Source: an uncultured Faecalibacterium sp. (GTDB lineage: Bacteria; Bacillota; Clostridia; Oscillospirales; Ruminococcaceae). Taken from it: a stretch of DNA of 14,392 bases. The notes beneath the pieces were generated by a model that did not search any database, was not told the origin of the DNA, and worked only from the letters and a program-made list of their open reading frames with translations. The stretch lies in the NCBI GenBank assembly GCA_900765105.1, contig CAAFQM010000236.1:1-14392 (forward strand). The letters are read 5' to 3'. Below are positions 8,127 through 13,856 of this stretch, in pieces. A program made the translations under genes and the position numbers. The stretch's first letter is position 1. Every line of letters starts with the position of its first letter.

Positions 8127-9065
8127 TCACCGCGTCTGTTCCTGCTGCCTGCGGCGATGCCAGCCCTCCAGCAGCTTGATGATGACCTCCTCCATCTGCT
8201 TGGGGGTATAGCTGGCAGGAAAATACTTTTGCAGCCGGTCGTTCCGCAGCGTCACCTTCCGCTCCAGCGGCTTTCCCTCCCGCATAATGAGGTCGATGAT
8301 GTTGTTCTCCAGCTTCCCCTCCGCGCTGATCTGCTTGAGCCGCTGGGCCTGATCCACGGACGGCGATACCTCGTCCCGCTCCATAAGGAACTGGAGATAG
8401 GTCTGTTCTTTCTCGGTCAGGTGGGAGATGTAGTCGGCTGCCGGAACAAATTTCAGCTTTCCGGCGTCCACCGCCTCCATCAGCGGTGGAATGAGGTTTG
8501 TCAGGCGGATATAGCGTTGGATTGCAGTTACGTTGTCCTCCGCTTGTTCAGCCAAAATCTTTACAGATGTCATGCGATTTAACTTCTCTCCATTTTGGAG
8601 AGAAGTTAAATCCGTTCGCGCCCCCTGCCTTTTCATGGCGTCCAGCTTCAGCTTATACGCCTTTGCTTTCTCGCTGGGCAGCAGGTTTTCCCGGTTGATG
8701 TTGTAGTCCACCACCAGAATATCCGCGTCCTCGTCACTGTAATTGCGCACGATGACCGGGCGGGTATCCAGTCCCACCACCTTGGCGCAGTAGTCGCGCC
8801 GATGGCCGGATATGATCTCATACCCGCCCTCGCTGCGAGGACGGACGATCAGCGGCTCGGCAATGCCGGTGCGCTCAATGCTGTCCATCAGCCGCACCAG
8901 ATCGGCGCTGGGCCGGTCTACGGAGTACGGCTGCCGTGCATAGGGAAATACCTGCTCCGCCGATACGATCTGCACCCGCTCCTGCCGGTCGGCACTTCTC
9001 TCTGCGTCTGTTTTGAACAGGTCATCGTACCGGGTCAGCTCTATGCCGTTTAATTTGCGGGTCAA
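8127..9065 (-). CDS. parB: ParB/Spo0J family partition protein
   Basis: 312 residues, a normal ParB length. The N-terminal ParB domain (about 30-120) carries QPYSVD, GIAEPLIVRP and GYEIISGHRRDYCAKVVG; the GHRR box corresponds to the CTP-binding GERR motif of the family. VVDYNINRENLLPSEKAKAY follows, then a helix-turn-helix region (KILAEQAEDNVTAIQRYIRL) that would contact a parS site, and a C-terminal dimerisation segment. Its role is to bind the centromere of the excised or replicating element and work with ParA in segregation. The start is a TTG at 9065, 9 bases after AGGAGG (9080-9075). The first 44 bases overlap the 3' end of parA, typical of coupled par operons. The segment 8576-8612, coding the linker before the helix-turn-helix, is a perfect inverted repeat and more AT-rich than the rest of the gene. 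Confidence 0.9.
   Translation of the reverse strand: MTRKLNGIELTRYDDLFKTDAERSADRQERVQIVSAEQVFPYARQPYSVDRPSADLVRLMDSIERTGIAEPLIVRPRSEGGYEIISGHRRDYCAKVVGLDTRPVIVRNYSDEDADILVVDYNINRENLLPSEKAKAYKLKLDAMKRQGARTDLTSLQNGEKLNRMTSVKILAEQAEDNVTAIQRYIRLTNLIPPLMEAVDAGKLKFVPAADYISHLTEKEQTYLQFLMERDEVSPSVDQAQRLKQISAEGKLENNIIDLIMREGKPLERKVTLRNDRLQKYFPASYTPKQMEEVIIKLLEGWHRRRQQEQTR
8576..8612. repeat. Perfect 17-base inverted repeat inside parB
   Basis: The left arm 8576-8592 (GATTTAACTTCTCTCCA) is the exact reverse complement of the right arm 8596-8612, with TTT between. It lies in parB between the ParB box domain and the helix-turn-helix and encodes the TDLTSLQNGEKLNR segment. Such length and perfection are not expected by chance in coding DNA. 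It could be a parS-like binding site or an RNA hairpin in the par mRNA. There is no U-run, so it is not an intrinsic terminator. Confidence 0.85.
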
Positions 9066-9831
9066 GCTGCAACACCTCCTTCGTCAACGCACTATACGCC
9101 TGTGCCGCTTTCCCCTCTGGGTCATGCTCATAAATGCTGGTTCCTGTGACGCTGATCTCCGCCACGCGGATAGAACGGGGTATCTCGCTGGCGAATACCC
9201 GGCTGCCATAGTTCCTGCGTAACTGCTCACTGACTTCCTTGGCCAGCGTGGTACGGCTGTCCATCATGGTCAGCAGGATACCGTCCACCGTCAGATGGGG
9301 ATTGATCTGCCGCTTGACGCGGGCGATGGTACGCATAAGCTGCTCCAGTCCCTTGGCGGCCAAATACTGCCCCTGCACCGGAATGATAACGCTGTCCGCC
9401 GCTGTCAGTGCGTTGATGGTCAGCATCCCAAGCGAGGGCATACAGTCGATGATGGCGTAGTCATAGGCCGGTGCCACCGTGGACAAATACTGCCGCAGCA
9501 CCGTCTCCCGGCTCATAATGTTCACCAGCGTCACCTCCAGTCCCGACAGCTCAATGTTGGCGGGAACAAGATCGATGCCGGACGCATGGTGCAGAATCCC
9601 CTCGCCGAGTGCGATGGGTTCCTCGTTGACGGTCTTTGTCATCAGGTCGGCCAGTGTAGGGGAAAGCTCATCCGGCTGCCGCCAGCCCAGCATTTGGGTG
9701 AGATTGCCCTGGGCGTCGGCGTCCACCAACAGGACTTTCTTGCCCTGCTGGGCAAGGCCGACACCCAAGCTGGCAGCTGTGGTGGTTTTCCCCACGCCGC
9801 CCTTCTGATTTGCCAGTGCAATGGTTTTCAA
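9022..9831 (-). CDS. parA: ParA/Soj family partition ATPase
   Basis: 269 residues beginning MKTIALANQKGGVGKTT, with the deviant Walker A motif KGGVGKT at 10-16, Walker A' VLLVDADAQGNLTQML near 37-52 and Walker B YDYAIIDCMPSLGMLTINAL. It would form ATP-dependent dimers on the nucleoid and be stimulated by ParB to position or retain the excised element. I chose the TTG at 9831 because GGAGG (9843-9839) sits 7 bases upstream and the product then begins exactly as ParA proteins usually do. The upstream GTG at 9837 lies only 1 base from that signal. parA heads the operon parA-parB-unknown-yodL-helicase. An intrinsic terminator (9856-9878) sits between any promoter and this start, suggesting regulated readthrough. 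Confidence 0.92.
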   Translation of the reverse strand: MKTIALANQKGGVGKTTTAASLGVGLAQQGKKVLLVDADAQGNLTQMLGWRQPDELSPTLADLMTKTVNEEPIALGEGILHHASGIDLVPANIELSGLEVTLVNIMSRETVLRQYLSTVAPAYDYAIIDCMPSLGMLTINALTAADSVIIPVQGQYLAAKGLEQLMRTIARVKRQINPHLTVDGILLTMMDSRTTLAKEVSEQLRRNYGSRVFASEIPRSIRVAEISVTGTSIYEHDPEGKAAQAYSALTKEVLQLDPQIKRHRADPVR

Positions 9832-9855
9832 AAGCACACCTCCATTTCGTGCAAC

Positions 9856-9878
9856 AAAAAAAGAGCCTTCCGGCTCTT
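9856..9878 (-). terminator. Intrinsic terminator immediately upstream of parA (possible attenuator)
   Basis: On the minus strand AAGAGCC (9878-9872), loop GGAA and GGCTCTT (9867-9861) form a perfect 7-pair stem followed by seven T (9862-9856). It ends only about a dozen bases before the parA ribosome binding site, leaving no room for a promoter after it. The sequence at 9951-9959 can pair with the 5' arm region at 9873-9881, giving a candidate alternative hairpin. Confidence 0.7.
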
Positions 9879-9936
9879 GTACTTTACTGTCGTTCTATTT
9901 TTAAGTGGGAAAAAATCGCGTTTCTACATATTTTTC

Positions 9937-9965
9937 TTGACTTAACGTTTTACAAGAGCTAAACT
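9937..9965 (+). promoter_or_regulatory. Probable promoter of the rightward ATPase gene
   Basis: TTGACT (9937-9942), a 17-base spacer and TAAACT (9960-9965) give five and four matches to the sigma-70/sigma-A consensus at ideal spacing. The predicted start is near 9972, right at the ribosome binding site, so the leader would be very short. A perfect TTGACA also reads leftward at 9970-9965, overlapping this -10 box, but no good leftward -10 box lies at the right distance. Confidence 0.4.
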
Positions 9966-9983
9966 GTCAATGAGGTGATCCAC

Positions 9984-11276
9984 ATGAAACGCAAAGTCGA
10001 AGCGCAGCTTATAGCGTGGAAAAACAAGTCCTCTGAGCGTCAGCCCTTATTGGTCAACGGGGCCAGACAGGTAGGCAAAACATATATCCTTCGCAAATTC
10101 GGCGAGGAACAATTCAAGAACGTGGTCTATGTCAACCTGGAGACGAATCTGACCATCGCCTCCTACTTCAACGATAATATTACCCCTGAGCGTCTGCTGC
10201 GCTATTTGGAAGCCTCCACCGGCGAACGCATTATCGCAGGAGAAACGCTTATCTTCTTTGATGAGATTCAGTCCTGTGAACGTGCGCTGACATCACTGAA
10301 GTATTTTTGTGAGGAAACTCCGGAATTTCACATTGCAGCGGCGGGCAGCCTATTGGGTGTCGCCATCAACAGACAGCACTATTCTTTCCCTGTGGGAAAG
10401 GTCGAAACGATTACCATGTATCCTCTGGATTTTGAGGAATACCTATGGGCTCGTGGTAAGGAGTTCCTTGCTTCTGAAATACGTTCCGCCTTTGAAACGA
10501 TGATCGCCCTGCCTGACGCGCTCCATGCGGAGGCGACTGAGCTGTATCGTGAGTATCTGCTGATTGGCGGTATGCCCGCCAGCATCAACGCCTTCCTCAG
10601 AAGCGGCAGCTTTTTGGATGTCTCCCTAGTGCAGAATGAAATATTGGACAACTACATCGCGGATATGGCCAAGTACGCCAGTAACGCCGACAGTGTGAAG
10701 ATCCGCGCCTGCTACAATTCCATTCCAGCGCAGTTGGCAAAGGACAACCGCAAGTTCCAGTACAAGGTCGTACAAAAAGGCGGCAGCGCCTCCCTGTTCG
10801 GTGCATCCATCGAATGGCTGTATCTGGCGGGGGTCGTGCTGAAATGTCAGCGCATCAGTCAGGCATTTGAACCCATTTCTGTATATGCGGACTTGTCGGC
10901 TTTTAAGCTATACATGGGAGACGTGGGCCTTTTGACCGCAAAGTCCGGGCTTTCCCAGCAGACCGTTTTATCCGGCGAGGGGAACACTTTCATGGGCGCT
11001 GTCACGGAAAACTATGTGGCGCAGCAGTTGGCCGCAAATGGGCATGACCTCTACTATTGGGAAAGCAACAACACCGCCGAACTGGATTTCGTTCTGCAAA
11101 GTGGAAATCAAGTCATGGCCATTGAGGTCAAGAAGGGCGAACACGTCCGTTCCCGCAGTCTCAATCTGTTCATCGGCACCTATCATCCCTCCTGTGCGAT
11201 ACGCCTGTCCCTTAAGAACTTCGGGGAAAAGGATGGCCTGAAATCTGTCCCTCTGTACGCAGCCTTCTGCATTTGA
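9984..11276 (+). CDS. AAA family ATPase with DUF4143-type C-terminal nuclease-like domain
   Basis: 430 residues from the ATG at 9984; GAGGTG (9972-9977) lies 6 bases upstream, so the GTG at 9975 is unlikely to be the start. The N-terminal AAA_14-type ATPase domain has Walker A GARQVGKT (26-33) and Walker B LIFFDEIQS (Asp93-Glu94). The C-terminal DUF4143-type domain ends with AELDFVL (Asp368) and IEVKKG (Glu381, Lys383), the spacing of a PD-(D/E)xK nuclease fold. This paired architecture is widespread in anaerobes; its substrate and role are unknown, with suggestions ranging from DNA processing to defence. It is the only rightward gene of the element, has its own promoter, is closed by a hairpin at 11306-11336, and splits rep from parA. 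I infer cargo or a later insertion rather than backbone. Confidence 0.85.
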   Translation: MKRKVEAQLIAWKNKSSERQPLLVNGARQVGKTYILRKFGEEQFKNVVYVNLETNLTIASYFNDNITPERLLRYLEASTGERIIAGETLIFFDEIQSCERALTSLKYFCEETPEFHIAAAGSLLGVAINRQHYSFPVGKVETITMYPLDFEEYLWARGKEFLASEIRSAFETMIALPDALHAEATELYREYLLIGGMPASINAFLRSGSFLDVSLVQNEILDNYIADMAKYASNADSVKIRACYNSIPAQLAKDNRKFQYKVVQKGGSASLFGASIEWLYLAGVVLKCQRISQAFEPISVYADLSAFKLYMGDVGLLTAKSGLSQQTVLSGEGNTFMGAVTENYVAQQLAANGHDLYYWESNNTAELDFVLQSGNQVMAIEVKKGEHVRSRSLNLFIGTYHPSCAIRLSLKNFGEKDGLKSVPLYAAFCI

Positions 11277-11305
11277 CGCTCATCCAAACCAAATCATTAC
11301 GAAAA

Positions 11306-11336
11306 TAGCTGTTCGGCAATTTGTGCCGGACAGCTA
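11306..11336 (-). terminator. Terminator between the convergent ATPase and rep genes
   Basis: TAGCTGTTCGGCA (11306-11318) and TGCCGGACAGCTA (11324-11336) form a 13-position stem with a single imperfect pair and a 5-base loop. On the minus strand it is followed by TTTT (11305-11302) and starts 6 bases after the rep stop, so it ends rep. It lies 30 bases after the ATPase stop and may also stop rightward transcripts, although no U-run follows on that side. Confidence 0.65.
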
Positions 11337-11341
11337 CTTCT

Positions 11342-12229
11342 CTACCCGCTTCCGCCGCTGAGGTCATGGCCCACCATCAGTGCGTAGTGGTTATCCATGG
11401 TCAACGGCGCGTTATACAGCGCGGTCAGCAGATATGGCTTCACATGGCGCACGTCGGTAGTATTTTCCCTGATCCGATCCAGTACATACAGCAGATGCGC
11501 GCCGGTCAGCTTCAGCAGCCTTGAACGCACTACCTCCGCTGGCAGCTCCTCGCCCGCCACGCGGATGGTAGACTTGGTGGAGCACACGGTATCCAGCATC
11601 AGCTCCACCAGCTCGTCCAACCGTGCGCGATCTACCTCTGTGTAACCGACGAGATAATCGTAGTCCACATTGGTCATGATCCGCTCTCGGTATGTCTCCC
11701 GTCGCTCCATTCCGCTCTCCTGTATAGGCTTGCCCTTATGAGGAAAGGAAGGGAAGGACTTAGTAGAATCCGTACTTAGTATTTCTTTACTTTGTTCTTG
11801 TATATTTAATTGCGCGGGCTTTTCCTGTTCAGGTTTTCCCAAGACAGGTTTTACCTGTTCAGGAAAAGCCCGTTTAGGTGCGTCACCGGTATTTTCCACC
11901 TGAACGGGATTTTCCCGTTTAGGTGCATCTATCCCCCTCGGCTGCTCCAAAATGGTATATTCGATGCCGCCCAGCGTACCGTCCGCATGGCGTTCCCGCT
12001 CCCGCACAATGTACCCCGCGCCCTCCAGCTCCCGCACCGTGGCGCAGATGCTGTCCACACCGTCCTTACAGATGTAGGCCAGCCCCCTGGTGGTGTAGTC
12101 CCAATCCTCCGGCAGCGACAGCATCAGGGACAACAGGCCCTTTGCCTTCAGCGACAGGGACTTGTCCCGCAGATGGTAATTTGACATGACGGTATAGTTC
12201 CGCGTTTTCTCCACCCTGAATACAGCCAT
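11342..12229 (-). CDS. Replication initiator-like protein (N-terminal winged helix, C-terminal DUF6017-type)
   Basis: 295 residues. The N-terminal part (about 1-95) is a helix-turn-helix/RepA_N-like domain: YTVMSNYHLRDKSLSLKAKG, then LLSLMLSLPEDWDYTTRGLA and a recognition-helix segment ending in a beta wing (TLGGIEYTILEQP). The middle (about 98-165) is low in complexity with repeated Pro-Lys-Arg/Pro-Glu-Gln units. The C-terminal domain (about 175-285: ERIMTNVDYDYLV, then VRHVKPYLLTALYNAP) matches the DUF6017 domain at the end of ICE-borne initiator proteins. It presumably recruits host replication factors to the excised circle. The ATG at 12229 follows GGAGG (12241-12237) by 7 bases. A terminator lies just upstream (12262-12289), so expression probably depends on readthrough from the small gene's promoter. 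The central repeats at DNA level are a candidate origin. Confidence 0.8.
   Translation of the reverse strand: MAVFRVEKTRNYTVMSNYHLRDKSLSLKAKGLLSLMLSLPEDWDYTTRGLAYICKDGVDSICATVRELEGAGYIVRERERHADGTLGGIEYTILEQPRGIDAPKRENPVQVENTGDAPKRAFPEQVKPVLGKPEQEKPAQLNIQEQSKEILSTDSTKSFPSFPHKGKPIQESGMERRETYRERIMTNVDYDYLVGYTEVDRARLDELVELMLDTVCSTKSTIRVAGEELPAEVVRSRLLKLTGAHLLYVLDRIRENTTDVRHVKPYLLTALYNAPLTMDNHYALMVGHDLSGGSG
11824..11926. repeat. Cluster of related repeats and palindromes inside rep (candidate iterons/origin)
   Basis: CCTGTTCAGG occurs at 11824-11833 and 11854-11863. CCCGTTTAGGTGC occurs at 11869-11881 and 11914-11926. Its inverted relative CACCTGAACGGG at 11897-11908 pairs with 11914-11925 (one mismatch, loop ATTTT). 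ACAGGT-TTT-ACCTGT (11844-11858) is a perfect palindrome. All fit a loose consensus of C-C-Y-G-T-T-Y-A-G-G. They encode the repetitive middle of Rep. In RepA_N plasmids the origin lies in repeats within the rep gene, so this is the best origin candidate in the window. Confidence 0.55.
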
Positions 12230-12261
12230 GGGCGTTCCTCCTCCCTTATATTTTAATATAG

Positions 12262-12289
12262 AAAAAGAGACGGTTCACACCGTCTCTTT
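12262..12289 (-). terminator. Intrinsic terminator between the small gene and rep
   Basis: AAAGAGACGGT (12264-12274) and ACCGTCTCTTT (12279-12289) form a perfect 11-pair stem with a 4-base loop. On the minus strand it is followed by a run of five T and C (12266-12261). It begins 21 bases after the stop of the 12310-12504 gene. Only about 20 AT-rich bases separate it from the rep ribosome binding site. Confidence 0.75.
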
Positions 12290-12309
12290 CTCAGTTTCTA
12301 TTTGCGTTT

Positions 12310-12504
12310 TTACTTGATTGCGTCATCAGCGGCTTCATCGCTTTTCTCAATTTCAGCCCTAAAAGACTCTGCCACCGGAGTAAAATTCTTTCTGTCGAAA
12401 TACTTGGAATTGCAAGCTGCAACGTAGACTGCTTCCGTGATCAAGTTCTGTTTCCGCAGGCGCTTCAGCAGGACTAATCCAATGTCACAATCAACTTCTG
12501 TCAT
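12310..12504 (-). CDS. Small conserved-looking protein of unknown function upstream of rep
   Basis: 64 residues: MTEVDCDIGLVLLKRLRKQN, then LITEAVYVAACNSKYFDRKNF and an acidic C-terminus. The pattern of a helix with leucine and lysine/arginine repeats, then a Leu-Ile-Thr turn and a second helix, resembles the short SHOCT-type module, but I cannot assign a family with certainty. It has no membrane segment. The start is well supported by AAGGAG, 7 bases before the ATG at 12504, and by an excellent promoter at 12537-12566. It ends before an intrinsic terminator and is the first gene on the probable rep transcript, so a role in controlling rep is conceivable but not shown. Confidence 0.65.
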   Translation of the reverse strand: MTEVDCDIGLVLLKRLRKQNLITEAVYVAACNSKYFDRKNFTPVAESFRAEIEKSDEAADDAIK

Positions 12505-12536
12505 AGGCGCTCTCCTTCAGAATTGGTAGTACCCCA

Positions 12537-12566
12537 ATTATAACATATCGTGCCTGATACGGACAA
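12537..12566 (-). promoter_or_regulatory. Promoter of the small gene and probably rep
   Basis: On the minus strand TTGTCC (12566-12561), an 18-base spacer and a perfect extended -10 TGTTATAAT (12545-12537). The predicted start near 12530 gives a leader of about 26 bases containing the ribosome binding site. It is the best promoter in the window. Confidence 0.7.
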
Positions 12567-12630
12567 CCTGTTTCCACTCACACGTTGATTTGCATTTTCT
12601 TGAATTCTTTTCAAATAAGATATATATCAC

Positions 12631-12662
12631 AAGAGGAAACCAGCTCTCGCCGGTTTCCTCTT
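12631..12662. repeat. Hairpin between the rep promoter and the attachment region
   Basis: AAGAGGAAACC (12631-12641) and GGTTTCCTCTT (12652-12662) are perfect 11-base complements with a 10-base loop. Neither strand has a proper U-run after it, so it is at best a weak terminator. It begins 8 bases after the leftward stop at 12671. Confidence 0.6.
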
Positions 12663-12670
12663 GCTTGTTG

Positions 12671-12793
12671 TCAAATTTCAGAGTTAAATTGTTCCAAAGC
12701 GCCTTTGAATCGGCGGTCATCGGCCACGATTCTGTCTAATATTTGTCTAATAGCAGCCCCGATTTTGGCACCAAATTTGCCAATATCAGGCAA
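12671..12793 (-). CDS. Possible small protein or gene remnant at the element end
   Basis: Reading leftward from a TTG at 12793 gives 40 residues including KFGAKIGAAIRQILDRI and VADDRRFKGALEQFNSEI, with an amphipathic helical pattern and even composition unlike a random frame. The frame is closed by a TAA 27 bases further upstream. There is no ATG and only a weak ribosome binding site, so it may be the surviving 3' end of a longer gene. A perfect hairpin (12631-12662) follows the stop, as a terminator would. I do not recognise the family. The stretch 12794-12903 holds nothing else coding that I can support. Confidence 0.3.
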   Translation of the reverse strand: MPDIGKFGAKIGAAIRQILDRIVADDRRFKGALEQFNSEI

Positions 12794-12848
12794 TACTGCC
12801 GGATACCCCGCAGCAGGCAGTTAGAGCAAAAAGCCTGTATTCATGCGG

Positions 12849-12977
12849 GTTTGCGGGCATTTTGAAGCACGGCGTACTACACGGCACGACCCGAATGTTA
12901 TAACTCCTAAGCGGGATGTAGCGTGTTCGAGTCACGCCGGGGGTGCCACAATCCCTTACGCCACAAGCGTTTGCGGG
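12849..12977. repeat. Direct repeats GTTTGCGGG flanking the tRNA fragment
   Basis: GTTTGCGGG occurs at 12849-12857 and 12969-12977, exactly 120 bases apart, and both copies run on into T-rich sequence containing TTTTG. They bracket the tRNA-Arg fragment and could be recombinase or accessory-factor sites. Two short copies are modest evidence. Confidence 0.4.
12904..12948 (+). other. 3' half of a tRNA-Arg(CCU) gene: attachment-site core
   Basis: CTCCTAA (12904-12910) is a seven-base anticodon loop with anticodon CCT. GCGGG follows (3' strand of the anticodon stem), then a 5-base variable loop, the T arm GCGTG-TTCGAGT-CACGC (12921-12937, perfect stem), acceptor strand CGGGGGT, discriminator G and CCA (12946-12948). 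Every segment has its canonical length. The 5' half is absent: the bases before the loop (TATAA) cannot pair with GCGGG, and no ACCCCCG acceptor strand lies upstream. This is what tyrosine-recombinase elements leave when they integrate into a tRNA gene with crossover at the anticodon loop. The fragment is not a functional tRNA. Confidence 0.75.
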
Positions 12978-12983
12978 TTTTGT

Positions 12984-13190
12984 GCTTGCTAATAAAGGTT
13001 GAACGGTTAGCAAGCATTTTGATTGGTCAAGCCCCTTTTCATTAGCAGGATTTTTGCTAATATTAGCAGAAATTTTTGCTTTTGGAGAGGGGCTTTTGCT
13101 AATACGATATTTCGACAGGCTGAAATCTTTGCTAATCGGCTCTTCTACGGATTAGCAGTTTTGGATGGACTTGGCAACTTTGATTAGCAA
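12984..13190. repeat. Cluster of TTGCTAAT boxes in both orientations (probable recombinase arm sites)
   Basis: Copies of TTGCTAAT or its complement lie at 12986-12993, 13041-13047 (partial), 13054-13061, 13062-13068, 13096-13103, 13129-13136, 13151-13157 and 13183-13190, with a near copy at 13007-13014. The two central copies form the perfect palindrome TGCTAATATTAGCA (13055-13068). Outer pairs form inverted repeats: TGCTTGCTAA (12983-12992) with TTAGCAAGCA (13007-13016), and AAGCCCC (13029-13035) with GGGGCTT (13089-13095). The cluster fills the non-coding gap between the tRNA fragment and the recombinase stop and reaches into its last codons, where arm-type integrase or excisionase sites are expected. 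Confidence 0.75.
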
Positions 13191-13856
13191 CTCAGGATTG
13201 CTTTGCAGGATCGTCTTGAGGGCAGCTTCGGCCGCTTCGGGCGACACGTGAGGATTGGCAGGTGATGCAGTGTTTTCCATGCTGCTTCTGCCGAGGAAGT
13301 CATCCATCTTCTGCGCGACATTGAGCCGGTCATTGGCGAAAGAGTGATTTCCGTACCGACGTGTCTGCATCTCAAGATTTACCCACCCACCAGCGTGACG
13401 AACAGAGTTGTAATCGCCGTGCGACAGGGCTAGCTTTGCCGCCGCGCTCGTATGTCGGAGACTATGAAACACGAAGTCTTTCGGGTCAATATCCGGATCG
13501 CTTAAATCTTCAAGGATATCTTTGAACTTCTTGTTCAAGTGTTCCGTCATGACAGGTCGGCCGTTGGCTTGGCAAATTACAAGACCATAATCAGCATACC
13601 CTTCGGGGCCAAGCTCCTTTTTCAAGTTCTCCTGCAACTCCCTCAGACCGGCCAATGCCTGCATGGTGCTGGCAGGTACATCAATTTCCCGGATACTGCC
13701 TTCCGTTTTAGGCTGCTTCAGCATAATGCTCGTTTTTGTTCCGGGGTAAAGATTCGGAAAGGTGAAGAGAATCTGCATTTTCGGAAGTTTTGCGTTTTCC
13801 TTGCCAATACGGTTAATAACGCGATCAATACTGACACGCTGCTTTACCATATACAC
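13152..13856 (-). pseudogene. Tyrosine recombinase (integrase), N-terminal half missing
   Basis: The surviving 234 codons are the catalytic domain of a phage/ICE-type integrase. Catalytic Arg in KTEGSIRE (residue 56), box II HSLRHT (His131, Arg134), Trp158 in GGW at the usual His/Trp position, and nucleophile Tyr168 in RRYGNH are all present. The segment ILFTFPNLYPG-KTSIMLKQPKTE matches the family's beta-hairpin before box I. Intact relatives are nearer 380-400 residues, with SAM-like arm- and core-binding domains that are absent here. The only in-frame starts (GTG 13856, ATG 13850) lack a ribosome binding site and follow a TAA directly. It would cut and join at the nearby tRNA-Arg core if complete; without its binding domains it is probably inactive. 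Confidence 0.8.

Noticed and set aside
8113..8130. GTG at 8130 as the start of the unknown gene after parB
   Set aside because: It coincides with the AGGAGG that serves the ATG at 8115, so the ATG is the better start.
12538..12720. Leftward frame of 60 codons
   Set aside because: It has no ribosome binding site, overlaps the better frame at 12671-12793 and the hairpin, and its stop lies in the perfect -10 box of the small gene's promoter.
12875..12948. A complete functional tRNA gene
   Set aside because: Only the part from the anticodon loop to CCA fits. No acceptor 5' strand, D arm or 5' anticodon stem can be found upstream.
12786..13013. Leftward frame of 75 codons across the attachment region
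   Set aside because: It runs through the tRNA-Arg fragment and box repeats. Its product has no protein-like pattern and the tRNA structure explains the sequence better.
12984..13190. CRISPR array
   Set aside because: The repeated word is 8 bases, in both orientations and irregularly spaced, with no uniform spacers and no cas genes.
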